Positions 27,828-36,203 of a stretch of 48,144 bases of DNA are shown one piece after another. The position numbers and the translations under genes are program-made. The notes below the pieces were generated by a model. The model worked only from the letters and a program-made list of their open reading frames with translations, did not search any database and had not been told where the DNA came from. Position 1 is the stretch's first letter, and the number at the start of each line of letters is the position of its first letter. The stretch is from Chroococcus sp. CMT-3BRIN-NPC107 (GTDB lineage: Bacteria; Cyanobacteriota; Cyanobacteriia; Cyanobacteriales; Chroococcidiopsidaceae). Where the stretch lies: positions 1-48,144 of the forward strand of contig JAHHGY010000029.1 in the NCBI GenBank assembly GCA_019359635.1. The letters are read 5' to 3'.

Positions 27828-28292
27828 ATGCCTAAAACTGTTGCTGACGCGATGACTCCTGACCCCGTTGTCGTTAAGCCCCAAGCACCCCTAAACGAAG
27901 CTATCAAAATCATGGCAGAGCGTCGAATTAGCGGGCTTCCTGTAGTGGGAGATGACGAGCGCTTAATCGGAATTATTTCCGAAACTGACTTGATGTGGCA
28001 AGAAACTGGGGTCACGCCTCCCGCCTACATTATGTTCCTCGATAGCGTAATTTTTCTCCAAAATCCTGCTACCTACGAGCGCGACTTACATAAGGCTTTA
28101 GGGCAAACTGTAGGGGAAGTTATGAGCAAAGATCCGATTGCTATTGCTGCCGATAAAACTCTCAAAGAAGCGGCTCAATTGCTGCACGATCGCGATGTCC
28201 GGCGTTTACCCGTTGTTGATAGCAATAACCTTGTAATTGGCATCTTAACTCGCGGTGATATTGTCCGCGCGATGGCAGCTAGTTCTGACTAA
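27828..28292 (+). CDS. Two-CBS-domain protein
   Basis: 154-residue protein consisting of a CBS (Bateman) pair only. The first CBS begins VADAMTPDPVVVKPQAPLNEAI and ends LIGIISETDLMW; the second begins VGEVMSKDPIAIAADKTLKEAA and ends VIGILTRGDIVRAM. CBS pairs bind adenine nucleotides; plant and cyanobacterial stand-alone versions have been linked to thioredoxin and energy sensing, but no partner is evident here. ATG at 27828. The NblB-like HEAT protein gene starts 25 bases after its stop, so the two are probably one operon. Confidence 0.92.
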   Translation: MPKTVADAMTPDPVVVKPQAPLNEAIKIMAERRISGLPVVGDDERLIGIISETDLMWQETGVTPPAYIMFLDSVIFLQNPATYERDLHKALGQTVGEVMSKDPIAIAADKTLKEAAQLLHDRDVRRLPVVDSNNLVIGILTRGDIVRAMAASSD

Positions 28293-28317
28293 TTTATCCT
28301 TTTAACCAAAAACCTAA

Positions 28318-28980
28318 ATGAGTGCTAATTCTGAATCTATTAAGCAAATGCTCGCGTCCGAAGATTTGGGCGAAAGATTGCGGGCGGTAAATCAAATTCG
28401 AGAACTAGAAGATCGAAAAATTGCTTTTGAGCTTGTTCAAACTGCGATGAATGACCGCAATGCTCGCGTGCGTTACTCGGCGGTAAGTCAAATAGATACC
28501 CTGGGTACAGAAGACTTACAGCTATCTTTAGAGTTATTGCGCGATCGCCTGCATAACGATCCTGAACCCGACGTACAAGCCGCCGCCGCCGATTGCTTGG
28601 GCGCTTTGAAGCTTACCGAAGCTTTTGAAGATTTGCAGCAACTTTATCACAATACTCCCGAATGGCTAGTTAAGTTTAGTATCGTCGCTACTTTAGGCGA
28701 ACTTGGCGATCCGCGATCTTTTGACTTGCTTACCGAGGCGTTAAATTCTGATAACGATTTGGTGCAAACGGCGGCGATTAGCTCTTTAGGAGAGTTGGGA
28801 GAAAGCCGCGCTGTAGAGCTATTAGTTCCCTATGCTACAAATCCCGATTGGCAAATTCGCTATCGAGTCGTTCAAGCAATGAATAATTTAGGTGGCGATC
28901 GCGCTCGTGCTACTTTAGAAACCTTAGCCAAAGATGAGGTTGAAGCTGTAGCTACTGAAGCACAAAGTTATTTATCTTAA
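28318..28980 (+). CDS. nblB: HEAT-repeat protein, NblB-like
   Basis: 220 residues made almost wholly of HEAT/PBS-lyase-type repeats (for example AAADCLGALKLTEAFEDLQQL, SIVATLGELGDPRSFDLLTEA, AAISSLGELGESRAVELLVPY). The N-terminal SIKQMLASEDLGERLRAVNQI and the length match my memory of NblB, a chromophore-detaching protein required for phycobilisome breakdown under nutrient stress. Related HEAT proteins are bilin lyases (CpcE/F type), so the exact role is less certain than the fold. No bilin lyase partner is nearby. ATG at 28318, downstream of the CBS gene and followed by a terminator-like hairpin. Confidence 0.72.
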   Translation: MSANSESIKQMLASEDLGERLRAVNQIRELEDRKIAFELVQTAMNDRNARVRYSAVSQIDTLGTEDLQLSLELLRDRLHNDPEPDVQAAAADCLGALKLTEAFEDLQQLYHNTPEWLVKFSIVATLGELGDPRSFDLLTEALNSDNDLVQTAAISSLGELGESRAVELLVPYATNPDWQIRYRVVQAMNNLGGDRARATLETLAKDEVEAVATEAQSYLS

Positions 28981-28992
28981 ATAAAGGCGAAC

Positions 28993-29019
28993 AAGGCAAA
29001 AGATTGTACCTTTTGCCTT
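28993..29019 (+). terminator. Hairpin after nblB-like gene
   Basis: AAGGCAAAAG (28993-29002) pairs with CTTTTGCCTT (29010-29019) around a 7-base loop, 13 bases after the stop. A short T follows, so it is a plausible but not classical terminator. Confidence 0.65.
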
Positions 29020-29160
29020 TGGCGATCGCGCGCAATATTTTTGGTTTTTGTCACCTTGCAATTTTAATAAATGTATAAAATAATATAAGAATTTTGCAAA
29101 ATGTCTTCAGTATAACTTGCTTATTAATTTTATATTTTGCTAGGGATAAACTATATCGAC

Positions 29161-29952
29161 TTATGCGCCCATTCCTGAGTATTGTTTAAGTCCTTTGCGC
29201 CACAACCAGCGATTCCAAACGAAAAAGAATCCACCCCAACCAAGCATTACTAAAAAGCCTTGAATTGCATTTATATCTTTTAATCCGATTAGTAGCGCTG
29301 CGGGAAAATGCACTAGGTACGGAAATGGTGTCCACAACAATACTTCACGCACGCCTTCAGGGAACATCTCTAAGGGCGCAATTAGTCCAGAAAGAAACAA
29401 ATATAATAAAAACCATAAGCTTTCAATCGCACTGGCTCGTTCAGTCCAAAAAGCAAATAAGGCAAAGGTGTACTGAATTATAAAACGCAAGGCGAAAGCA
29501 AAGATTGCCGATATCGCAAAAAGTAGAACATTACTTAAGCTAGGAATCCAAAAAGCTTGGGGATAGATAACAAAAAACATTGCTATTAGTGCTAAAGCAA
29601 AGGGTAATCGGGCAAATCTTTCGGAAAAATGCCCTGCGACATGATGCCACACCGGATCTAGCGGCTGCAATAGCTTTGGTGAAAGTCGCCCTTCAATTAC
29701 TTCTTTTTCAAATTCCCAAATTACCCAAACGACTGTAAATTGCCTGATTACAAATACGGCGAGAAAGTAACGAGTAAAATCGACTGGACTTAGCTCAAAT
29801 TGTCCGCCTTGTGCCGCTTGATACCAAACTCCCATCAAAATCAACGGCAAACTCCCAGATAATGCCCATAAAAATAGCTCGGCGCGATATTCCATCATGT
29901 AAGCGTAATACACCAATGATAAAACTTTGGCTTTTTTTAACACTGCTTTCAT
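29161..29952 (-). CDS. ABC-2 type exporter permease
   Basis: 263-residue membrane protein with about six transmembrane helices. Characteristic are the N-terminal YYAYMMEYRAELFLWALSGSLPLIL, FLAVFVIRQFTVVWVIWEFEKEVIEGRLSPKLLQPLDP and LWFLLYLFLSGLIAPLEMFPE, as in ABC-2/DUF990-type permeases. Its ATG overlaps the stop of the ATPase gene by four bases (ATGA), so the two are translationally coupled. Such systems usually have two different permease genes; only one is here, so the complex may be a homodimer or the second permease is elsewhere. The substrate is unknown. Confidence 0.9.
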   Translation of the reverse strand: MKAVLKKAKVLSLVYYAYMMEYRAELFLWALSGSLPLILMGVWYQAAQGGQFELSPVDFTRYFLAVFVIRQFTVVWVIWEFEKEVIEGRLSPKLLQPLDPVWHHVAGHFSERFARLPFALALIAMFFVIYPQAFWIPSLSNVLLFAISAIFAFALRFIIQYTFALFAFWTERASAIESLWFLLYLFLSGLIAPLEMFPEGVREVLLWTPFPYLVHFPAALLIGLKDINAIQGFLVMLGWGGFFFVWNRWLWRKGLKQYSGMGA

Positions 29953-30932
29953 GAAATACCTCCAGCATTGAAAACTCTCCCAATTATTTCTTCTACTGGG
30001 GGATCGGTTACGGTTAAATCTACTACTTCTAATTCAGCTAACATTTTTGCTACGGTACGAGTTAATAAGTCACGTTCTACTAAAAATCTTACTGATTGTC
30101 CAACTAAAGCTTTAATTTCGCCGTAGGCTAATAGCTTGGCTTCGGGTATTGGATGAGCAAGTTCTACTTTTACCTCTCGACAAGGAGCGAAGTTGTCAAT
30201 TAATTTATTTAAGCCACCATCGTAGACTAATTGTCCTTGATGGATAACTAAAACGCGATCGCATAAAGCGGTAATATCTGCCATATAGTGACTGGTTAAT
30301 AGGATTGTCGCCCCGTATTTGGTATTGTAGTCGCGCAAAAAATCCCTTACTCCTACTTGCGCGTTGACATCTAGCCCTAAAGTAGGTTCGTCTAAAAATA
30401 ACACTTGGGGACGGTGCAATAAAGCGGCGAGAAATTCGGCTTTCATGCGTTCCCCCAAAGATAGTTTACGCACGGGTTGCTTGAGTTTATCTTGCAGAGA
30501 TAGCATTTCTGTAAGTTCTCCGACTCGCATTCGATACTCTTGGTCAGAAATGCCATAAATAGCAGCGTTAATTTTTAAGGAGTCTAGGGCGGGTAAATCC
30601 CAGATTAACTGTTGTTTTTGCCCCATAACTAGAGTTATTTTCTGCAAAAAGGCAGATTTTCGCCCAAAAGGGGTAAATCCAGCAACTTTTACTTTGCCAG
30701 ATGAAGGATGAATTAACCCCGTAAGCATTTTTAATGTAGTGGTTTTTCCGGCTCCATTTGCCCCCAAAAAGCCCACTACTTCCCCCGGCTCAATTTGAAA
30801 AGAAACTTGTTTTACAGCATCTACAGAGCGATAGGTGCGGTGAAAAAAGTGGTTGATAGTGCCTTGCAGTCCGGGTTCTTTGACGGCGACAGGGTAGACT
30901 TTGCTGAGGTTTTCAGCCTCGATAATTGGCAT
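29949..30932 (-). CDS. ABC exporter ATP-binding protein
   Basis: ATPase subunit of an ABC-2 exporter, about 327 residues from the ATG at 30932. The start was chosen because MPIIEAENLSKVYPVA begins the conserved domain; the frame continues 11 codons further up. Walker A is GANGAGKTT, the Q-loop is MGQKQQLIWDL, the signature is LSLGERMKAE, and Walker B is VLFLDEPTLGLD followed by the switch His in LLTSHYM. The region after 230 is the C-terminal extension usual in this subfamily. It is first in the two-gene operon with the permease, and divergent from bioF. Confidence 0.93.
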   Translation of the reverse strand: MPIIEAENLSKVYPVAVKEPGLQGTINHFFHRTYRSVDAVKQVSFQIEPGEVVGFLGANGAGKTTTLKMLTGLIHPSSGKVKVAGFTPFGRKSAFLQKITLVMGQKQQLIWDLPALDSLKINAAIYGISDQEYRMRVGELTEMLSLQDKLKQPVRKLSLGERMKAEFLAALLHRPQVLFLDEPTLGLDVNAQVGVRDFLRDYNTKYGATILLTSHYMADITALCDRVLVIHQGQLVYDGGLNKLIDNFAPCREVKVELAHPIPEAKLLAYGEIKALVGQSVRFLVERDLLTRTVAKMLAELEVVDLTVTDPPVEEIIGRVFNAGGIS

Positions 30933-31024
30933 AATGCTAGTTAATTTATGGATAAGCGATCGCACTAGGTTTAGTAGTCTCTATTTGCTATTATGCTTTT
31001 TCTATCTCAAATCTACCTTCGATC

Positions 31025-32179
31025 ATGAATTGCGACCCTTACGATTGGATAGAACCCGCAATAAATACTATGCGCCGCGCGTCTTGGTATCGCACTGTAC
31101 AGGCAATTGAAGGTAAACCCGGCGCGGTAATACAATTAGCAGGCAAAGAAGTTATTAATTTTGCTAGTAATGACTATCTGGGATTAGCGGGAGACGATCG
31201 CCTAATTCAATCTTCCGTCGCCGCAACCCAAGAATTTGGCACGGGTAGCACGGGTTCTCGGCTACTTAGCGGACATCGAGAGTTGCATCGAAAATTGGAA
31301 TGTGCGATTGCATCTCTCAAGCAAACAGAAGATGCTTTAGTATTTAGTTCTGGCTATTTGGCAAATCTTGGCGCAATTTCGGCAATAGTTGGCAAACGGG
31401 ATTTAATTTTAGCCGATACTTACAATCATTCTTGTCTCAAAAATGGGGCGATTCTTAGTGGTGCAAGGGCGATCGATTATCCCCACAAAGATATAGAAGT
31501 TCTCCGAAATCAACTATTTCAACAACGCTCTAACTTTCGCCGTTGTCTAATTATTACCGATAGCGTTTTTAGTATGGATGGCGATTTATGTCCTTTACCG
31601 CAGCTATCTAACTTAGCAGAGGAATTTAATTGTATGCTGCTAGTTGATGAAGCTCATGCTACAGGCGTATTTGGAGCTACTGGTGCGGGTTGTGCGGAAC
31701 ATTTTAGCATTGCCAACAGCAAACTCATTCAAGTCGGAACCTTGAGCAAAGCAATAGGTAGTTTGGGAGGTTTTGTCGCCGGTTCAAAGCTTTTAATTGA
31801 TTTTTTGCGTAACCGCGCCGCTAGTTGGATTTATACTACAGCACTTTCCCCCGCAGATACCGCCGCCGCAATAAGTGCGATCGCGCTCATTAATTCTGAA
31901 CCCCAACGTCGTCAACAATTATGGGATAACGTCGCTTATCTTAAACAACAATTGCCTTTACCAATAATTGATTCCCAGTCGCAAATTGTCTGTTGTCAAT
32001 ATCCTAATGCAAAGGCGGCTTTGCAAGCTTCTTTTCAACTAAAAAATGCGGGGATTTTCGCCCCTGCAATTCGTCCGCCAACGGTACCCACCAGTAGAAT
32101 TAGATTTTCTGTAATGGCAACTCACGAGCTAGAACATATCGATAAAGCGATCGCTGCTTTAACAAAAATATTACTGTAG
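31025..32179 (+). CDS. bioF: 8-amino-7-oxononanoate synthase (BioF)
   Basis: PLP-dependent enzyme that joins pimeloyl-ACP/CoA with alanine in biotin synthesis; 384 residues. Visible: [14 protein letters not shown] at about 43, [14 protein letters not shown] at about 71, the cofactor-stacking His in [12 protein letters not shown], the PLP-pyridine Asp in [12 protein letters not shown], and the Schiff-base Lys in [17 protein letters not shown]. The C-terminal [13 protein letters not shown]...[11 protein letters not shown] supplies the usual substrate Arg. Related 2-amino-3-ketobutyrate lyases and serine palmitoyltransferases share this fold, but length and motifs favour BioF. No other bio gene is adjacent. 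Confidence 0.92.
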   Translation: MNCDPYDWIEPAINTMRRASWYRTVQAIEGKPGAVIQLAGKEVINFASNDYLGLAGDDRLIQSSVAATQEFGTGSTGSRLLSGHRELHRKLECAIASLKQTEDALVFSSGYLANLGAISAIVGKRDLILADTYNHSCLKNGAILSGARAIDYPHKDIEVLRNQLFQQRSNFRRCLIITDSVFSMDGDLCPLPQLSNLAEEFNCMLLVDEAHATGVFGATGAGCAEHFSIANSKLIQVGTLSKAIGSLGGFVAGSKLLIDFLRNRAASWIYTTALSPADTAAAISAIALINSEPQRRQQLWDNVAYLKQQLPLPIIDSQSQIVCCQYPNAKAALQASFQLKNAGIFAPAIRPPTVPTSRIRFSVMATHELEHIDKAIAALTKILL

Positions 32180-32474
32180 AAACATTACACGGCAACGTCT
32201 CTACCAAAATTATTAGATTTTCTCACTACCTTACACAAATCAAAAAAAGACTACAGTATTAAGCTATACAAGAGGATTTTTATCATCTTTAAATATTAAC
32301 TAAATTTTCTTATGGTTGGTGAATTAATATTTTTTGGTTACAATCAATACAGAACTAAAAACAAGCGTTCATCTTTTTAATTAGCTTTTAGTAGTTAGTT
32401 ATAGAGACGGAAGTAAGATAAGACTGAAGGAACGCGCCTCAAAAATGAATTTAACGCTTCAGGAGGCGAAATTG

Positions 32475-32783
32475 ATGAATTACAAAGACCTAAAACTAAT
32501 TTCTAGCAAAGAACTAGCAGCCAGCCAAACCAACCGCGAATCATGGTTAAGTAAAGTTTGGCAAAAGTTAATTACCTATCTAAGTCAAAGTTCTGGGTTG
32601 CAGATATGGCAATCAAAAAGCAAAGGCAATGAGGTATGGGAGCTATATAATCCTACTACAGGCGATCGACTTAGCTTCGATTCAGAAACGGACGTAAGAA
32701 CCTGGATTGAAGAATCCTACTATCGTCCAGTTGCCACAGATAGACAGTTTAAACCTTACGCTTGGTATCAGATAGAAAGATAG
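32475..32783 (+). CDS. Small conserved-looking protein, function unknown
   Basis: 102 residues from the ATG at 32475, supported by AGGAGG eight bases upstream (32461-32466). The frame also holds an ATG ten codons earlier, but that one lacks a ribosome site. The protein is soluble, with Trp-rich patches: SWLSKVWQKLITYLSQSSG, then LQIWQSKSKGNEVWELYNPTTGDRLSFDSETDVRTWIEESYY. The second half looks like a compact beta-hairpin domain that ends in YAWYQIER. I do not recognise a family. It stands alone, has a terminator directly behind it and 265 AT-rich bases before it. Confidence 0.7.
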   Translation: MNYKDLKLISSKELAASQTNRESWLSKVWQKLITYLSQSSGLQIWQSKSKGNEVWELYNPTTGDRLSFDSETDVRTWIEESYYRPVATDRQFKPYAWYQIER

Positions 32784-32830
32784 GAGTAAAATTACTCCTG
32801 CACCTCAAACCCGCCTAGTGCGGGTTTTTG
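32782..32830 (+). terminator. Double hairpin terminator
   Basis: A first stem AGGAGTAA/TTACTCCT (32782-32799) begins inside the stop region. A second, AAACCCGC/GCGGGTTT (32807-32827, 5-base loop), runs into TTTTTG. The second is a classical rho-independent terminator. Confidence 0.85.
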
Positions 32831-33125
32831 TTTAGTTAGCATTCCAAAAGATTAAAAACTAAAAGTTATCTATTTTTCACCCCGATTAAAAAAACTGTAT
32901 TAGAAAACTTACAGCTTAAACTTAGGGGGTTATCAGGTTGGCTATGTATAGTTTGAACTATTAAAGTTAAAGCGATCGCCGGAAATTAACAAGAAATTCT
33001 TTCGATATTTATATGATTATCGGCTTTGTAGAATCACCCACATCAAAAGAATTTTATCTTCCCCCTTTTTCAGGGGGATTTCTTTGGCGTTATTTGCTCA
33101 AAGAGGTCTTCAACGCTTCTAATGA
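32831..33125. other. Intergenic region, one weak hairpin
   Basis: About 295 AT-rich bases between convergent genes. The only structure seen is TCCCCC/GGGGGA around TTTTTCA (33060-33078), which could assist termination for the BON gene coming from the other side. No gene is supported. Confidence 0.4.
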
Positions 33126-33590
33126 CTAATTATTAGTTGTTGCAGGTTTAACTTGAACGTCAACTTTTACGCTCGTCACTCCTTTGATTTCTTTGGCTAA
33201 AGGTTCAACTCTTTGCAATTGCTCTTCAGTGGGAACGGTACCGCTTACAGTGACTACACCATCTTCAGCTTCAACGCCTAATTGACTAGCAGGAAGATTT
33301 GCTTCTAACTTACTCCGCACTTCGTTTTGCAAATCGCCCTCCGATCTATTAGCATCGCCACCAGTAGCGTTGTTGCGTTGTTCTGCCGCTCTGATATCAG
33401 AATTTAGCTGATCTCTACGAATTTCGCTAGTTGCATCATTCTGAATTTGCTCTGCGTTGTCTGTTTCTGGAGACGCGACCGTTTCTCCGGCATTGTCTGG
33501 TGCATCGCTGCTAGTTTTAGCTGTGTCTTGGCAACCTACCGCACCGAATACTAGCAAACTTCCAATTATAAAAGGAATAAATTTTTTCAT
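33126..33590 (-). CDS. BON-domain lipoprotein
   Basis: 154-residue lipoprotein: signal peptide with lipobox GAVGC (Cys20), a low-complexity Asp/Ala/Asn/Gln-rich linker (about 25-85), and one BON domain at about 85-148 (LQNEVRSKLEANLPASQLGVEA, DGVVTVSGTVPTEEQLQRVEPLAKEIKGVTSVKVDV). BON domains bind lipid membranes and are common in osmotically induced periplasmic proteins such as OsmY. The next gene upstream on the same strand also encodes a stress-type protein, with 132 bases between them. Confidence 0.9.
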   Translation of the reverse strand: MKKFIPFIIGSLLVFGAVGCQDTAKTSSDAPDNAGETVASPETDNAEQIQNDATSEIRRDQLNSDIRAAEQRNNATGGDANRSEGDLQNEVRSKLEANLPASQLGVEAEDGVVTVSGTVPTEEQLQRVEPLAKEIKGVTSVKVDVQVKPATTNN

Positions 33591-33722
33591 TTTTGCCTCG
33601 TAACTTTTTTAAACTTAACAAGTGGGCGATCGCACAGCATAATTATTTTTGCTCTACTTAGCAATCGCCCTTTTTAAAGGGAAAAATAGTCCCTTTTGTC
33701 GCAGTTCAAATTATTGAACTAA

Positions 33723-34397
33723 TTAAACTTCTTCCCGACGATCGACAATTACAACTCTAGGATCGCCTGGGGTGGTGTTACTGCGATCGCTAACTACATT
33801 GGTATCGTCTACCAAGACTTGATTTCCATAACTTGCATCTATAGCTGTGCTACCTGGAATATCGTAGATGCCAAATTCTTCAATTCCTCTACCTGTCAAG
33901 ACTGATTCGGCTCTAGCAACTTCCGCATCGCTACCATCTATCATTACTAAATATTGACCTCTAGATACGCGATCGCTGTAAACTTTCGCTCTTTCTTCGG
34001 GAATGCCTAAGCCAACTAAAGCACCAATTAAACCACCCGCCGCCGCACCAATAGCGCCACCTGCTAGGGTCGTTGCCAATGCTGTTGCTACTTCACCAGC
34101 TAATACAATTGGCCCTACCCCAGGAATTGCCAGCGCGCCAAGACCTACAAGTAACCCTGTAGCACCGCCTAATACGCCACCAGTGAGCGCTCCTGCACTA
34201 GCTCCTTCGTCTGCTTTGTTGCCTACTTTGTCTTGAACGTCAACTCCTGCAATATCATCTTGGCGATCGGCATCTTTGGCGATTACCGAGATTTTGTTCA
34301 TGGGAAAACCGGAATTGTTCAATTCGTGAAGCGCGTGTTCCGCTTCATTGCGAGTGCTAAATACACCAACTGCTCGTTTGTTTAAACCTAATGCCAT
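33723..34397 (-). CDS. General stress protein with glycine-zipper core
   Basis: 224 residues. The N-terminal part (RAVGVFSTRNEAEHALHELNNSGFPMNKISVIAKD) is the YflT/general-stress-protein 17M-like domain. The middle (about 66-130) is extremely Gly/Ala-rich, with GxxxG and AxxxG spacing that makes glycine-zipper hairpins able to enter membranes. The third part (RAKVYSDRVSRGQYLVMIDG...VLTGRGIEEFGIYDIP) looks like a second alpha-beta domain. The tail is acidic and polar. Relatives are induced by desiccation or salt, but the molecular role is unknown. ATG at 34397 with GGAGGAAG upstream. Confidence 0.85.
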   Translation of the reverse strand: MALGLNKRAVGVFSTRNEAEHALHELNNSGFPMNKISVIAKDADRQDDIAGVDVQDKVGNKADEGASAGALTGGVLGGATGLLVGLGALAIPGVGPIVLAGEVATALATTLAGGAIGAAAGGLIGALVGLGIPEERAKVYSDRVSRGQYLVMIDGSDAEVARAESVLTGRGIEEFGIYDIPGSTAIDASYGNQVLVDDTNVVSDRSNTTPGDPRVVIVDRREEV

Positions 34398-34769
34398 TTC
34401 TTCCTCCTCTGTCTTGAGATTTGAACAGAGTTAGCATAAATACAGAAGTTAATAAGTTATTTCTGCTAACATTACTGTTTTCGCTTTTTTATACCTCAAT
34501 TTCATCGGTCTACAGGGGGAATATTTGTAACTATCTGTCTATGGAGGGAGTGAACAATAATTGGTCAAAAGTGACTACGTATTTACATTTACCCTTAAGT
34601 AAAATATATTACTAAAAAATAAATACAGAGATTCATAGGGGCAATTGCGACTTAAGGGTTCGGTTTTACGACTGTCATTAATGCCGTAATGTCTATAAGC
34701 TCGTAGTAAGAAAAGTTGTAGAAATTAAGTAATTTGTAGCTGTTGGGGCAAATACTCGTGCAAAAATGG
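34398..34769. other. Divergent intergenic region
   Basis: About 370 AT-rich bases between the stress-protein gene and the plus-strand kinase. A 64-codon plus-strand frame (34421-34615) is hydrophobic at its start but has no ribosome site and no homologous feel; it is rejected. No repeat or RNA gene is seen. Confidence 0.4.
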
Positions 34770-36203
34770 ATGTTGCCTACCCTAAGTGAAATATTAGCCT
34801 TGGAATTTGACAAGGCACAATCTACCTGTAGCGATAAATCGAAGTCGCCGTTACAATTACAGGCTCAAGCAGAGAGAGATTGGCGGGCGGCGGTGGCGGC
34901 TACAGAGGAAGTTTTATTACAAATTATAAATAGTCAGGGCGATCGCATTTCTGCCCCCCAAGGAATAGTATTTGCAGGTTCATCGCCTCTATGGGGCAAC
35001 GAAGCTTTGCAAGTAAGCCTACCAACATGGATTTTTGTTGCCCAAAGTACAGAGGCTCTACAGCTACCGCCAGCTAATAGCACTACTTCAAGTCAAAAAG
35101 TTACCCCGCAACAGTTCTCTTTACTAAATAACGATCCTTTAGCAGAGGAACAATTTTGCTTAGTTTTAACTGCTAAATTTGGTTTGCTGTTAGTTTTAGG
35201 GGTGGATGGTAATGGCAATAAAGCTTTTAGGTTTTCTTTTGCACCCGAAGAAGTTATTAAAGCTTGGCGAGTATTGCGATCGCGTTTACTATTAACTAAT
35301 CCACAGTTGGCGATCGGCGAGTTGGACGATTTGGTAGCAAAGTTTTACCCCGTAGCGCCAGATTACCGAGTAGTAACTGATTTTAGTCATTTGTTACTCA
35401 AGTACTCGCAACTAAAAGCAACTAGCGACGAACCCAAACAACAGCCTCCAGTTAGCCAAAATTCTCACCGCTCGGATATAGAGCTACTGCAAGCTTTTGC
35501 TCATGAAGTGCGTACGCCTTTAACAACCATTCGCACCTTAACTCGGTTGATATTAAAGCGCAAAGATTTAGCACCAGAAGTTAAAAAACGTTTAGAAGTT
35601 ATCGACAGCGAGTGTACCGAGCAAATAAATCGGATGGAATTAATTTTTAGGGCTGTGGAATTAGTCGAAAAATCTGCCCTTCCTAGCCCCATAACTCGCC
35701 TTACAGCCATGTCGTTAGCTCAGGTACTCCAGCAAAGCATTCCCCGATGGCAACAACAAGCTAGTCGGCGCAACTTGACTTTAGAGGTAGTTTTACCTCA
35801 ACAAATGCCTACAGTAGTTAGCGACCCAACTATACTAGACCAAGTTTTGACGGGTTTGATTGAAAATTTTACTCGCAATTTGGCGGCGGGTAGTCACATT
35901 CAAGTTCAAGTTATTCCCGCAGGCGATCAACTAAAATTGCAGTTATTACATCAATCTTTTGCTGGTAAAAGCGATAAGTCTGTAGCATCTCATTGTGTTG
36001 CGCCTACAGTTAAGTCTTTAGGGCCGTTGCTAATGTTTCAGCCAGAGACTGGAAATATTAGCCTCAATCTCAATGCAACGAAATATTTGTTTCAAGCAAT
36101 TGGTGGCAAACTCATCGTCAGACAACGCCCCCACGAGGGAGAAGTATTAACTATTTTCTTGCCAATGGATTTGAGTCATCCACCTTTGTATCAATCTATT
36201 TAA
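34770..36203 (+). CDS. Histidine kinase paralogue with degenerate ATPase domain
   Basis: About 477 residues from the ATG at 34770; GTG 34758 and TTG 34743 are also in frame, and positions below count from 34743. Residues 40-220 form a sensor-like domain ending EEQFCLVLTAKFGLLLVLG, similar to the end of the DICT-like sensor in the neighbouring kinase. The DHp helix AFAHEVRTPLTTIRTLTRL carries phosphoacceptor His254. In the catalytic domain an N-box-like LDQVLTGLIENFTRN (365-379) is present, but the G1 motif DxGxG is replaced by QLLHQSFAGKS and the G2 motif GxGLGL by ETGNISLNLNATKYLF. The end, IGGKLIVRQRPHEGEVLTIFLP, shows the fold continues. ATP binding is therefore doubtful. It meets the minus-strand kinase tail to tail with a 4-base overlap. 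Confidence 0.85.
   Translation: MLPTLSEILALEFDKAQSTCSDKSKSPLQLQAQAERDWRAAVAATEEVLLQIINSQGDRISAPQGIVFAGSSPLWGNEALQVSLPTWIFVAQSTEALQLPPANSTTSSQKVTPQQFSLLNNDPLAEEQFCLVLTAKFGLLLVLGVDGNGNKAFRFSFAPEEVIKAWRVLRSRLLLTNPQLAIGELDDLVAKFYPVAPDYRVVTDFSHLLLKYSQLKATSDEPKQQPPVSQNSHRSDIELLQAFAHEVRTPLTTIRTLTRLILKRKDLAPEVKKRLEVIDSECTEQINRMELIFRAVELVEKSALPSPITRLTAMSLAQVLQQSIPRWQQQASRRNLTLEVVLPQQMPTVVSDPTILDQVLTGLIENFTRNLAAGSHIQVQVIPAGDQLKLQLLHQSFAGKSDKSVASHCVAPTVKSLGPLLMFQPETGNISLNLNATKYLFQAIGGKLIVRQRPHEGEVLTIFLPMDLSHPPLYQSI

Noticed and set aside
34421..34615. 64-codon plus-strand frame before the kinase gene
   Set aside because: Lacks a ribosome site and family features.
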